Origin: an uncultured Fibrobacter sp.
Lineage (GTDB): Bacteria; Fibrobacterota; Fibrobacteria; Fibrobacterales; Fibrobacteraceae
DNA: 5,086 nt
Direction: 5' to 3'
Assembly: GCA_937891805.1 (NCBI GenBank)
Contig: CALATK010000108.1
Location: 1-5,086 of the forward strand
The position numbers were made by a program, and so were the translations under genes. Positions 4,873 through 5,086 of the stretch are shown here, piece after piece; within the stretch, counting starts at the first letter, position 1, and each line of letters opens with the position of its first letter. The notes below the pieces were generated by a model that was given only the letters and a program-made list of their open reading frames with translations, had not been told where the DNA came from and searched no databases.

Positions 4873-5086
4873 CAGGTCGGCGCTCTTGTCCTTGAAACCG
4901 ACGATACCGATTTTCTCGAAAAACTTTTTGCAAACAAAGCCTTTGTCTTTTCAGCATAGAAATCAATATATGCTCTGATTTTCTTGTTGTTTGTAATAAT
5001 CATCATAGCAATAAGAATGATTGAGTAAATAAGCATACGATAGTTGTTGATACTTCTTAAAAGTTCAGGGAGAAAAACTCTCCCCA
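4797..5086 (-). CDS. 3' end of LivM-like branched-chain amino acid ABC transporter permease, partial, with aberrant tail
   Basis: The frame enters from the right edge and reads GRVFLPELLRSINNYRMLIY and then SIILIAMMIITNNKKIRAY. The pattern LPELLR...YRMLIYxxxLIxMM matches the last membrane segments of LivM/BraE permeases, which with LivH, LivG and LivF import Leu, Ile and Val across the inner membrane. The usual RPQGL after the last helix is absent. The tail IDFYAEKTKALFAKSF is AT-rich, but from about 4920 the frame runs out of phase through NAD kinase coding sequence until a stop at 4797-4799. Those last 40 or so residues (SRKSVSSVSRT onward) are unlikely to be native, so the permease has probably lost its own stop. 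Only the C-terminal part is in the window. The family call rests on a short segment. Confidence 0.55.
   Translation of the reverse strand, partial: GRVFLPELLRSINNYRMLIYSIILIAMMIITNNKKIRAYIDFYAEKTKALFAKSFSRKSVSSVSRTRAPTWCLPWSRFRRGPKTTRRSASTPWIP

Overview
The window looks like bacterial chromosomal DNA carrying one complete transposon. Host clues are indirect: AAGGAGG-type ribosome binding sites, several TGC-TATATT extended -10 boxes, and GC-rich housekeeping-type genes (NAD kinase, transposase) next to AT-rich intergenic DNA. This would suit a gut or rumen bacterium such as Fibrobacter, but that assignment is recall-based inference.

Layout. Bases 1-120 are left flank with no convincing gene; they hold a G8C8 palindrome and an imperfect inverted repeat. 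Bases 129-3631 are a 3,503-bp IS1595-family transposon. It is bounded by perfect 25-bp terminal inverted repeats (129-153 and 3607-3631) and an exact 8-bp target duplication TTTTGCGT (121-128 and 3632-3639). In order it carries a membrane-anchored protein with an HExxH motif (279-1280), an overlapping secreted Cys-rich protein (1273-1890), the DDE-type transposase with a zinc ribbon (1976-3010), a 58-aa small gene (3076-3252), and a convergent 89-aa gene (3255-3524). Four of the five genes are therefore passengers.

Right of the transposon is a CopG-like ribbon-helix-helix protein with its own strong promoter and no toxin partner in view (3763-4041). Convergent to it is an NAD kinase on the minus strand (4048-4872). 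The kinase has recognisable sequence upstream of its only available start, and that sequence fuses out of frame with the AT-rich 3' end of what looks like a LivM-type branched-chain amino acid permease (4797-5086). That junction is either a deletion or rearrangement, or an assembly error.

The main point of interest is the transposon: an IS1595-type element whose cargo includes a translationally overlapping pair of predicted exported proteins, one with a zincin-like HEYKH motif and one with eight cysteines. No resistance or metabolic cargo is recognisable. Their joint role is unknown; an envelope-acting two-component module is a hypothesis only.
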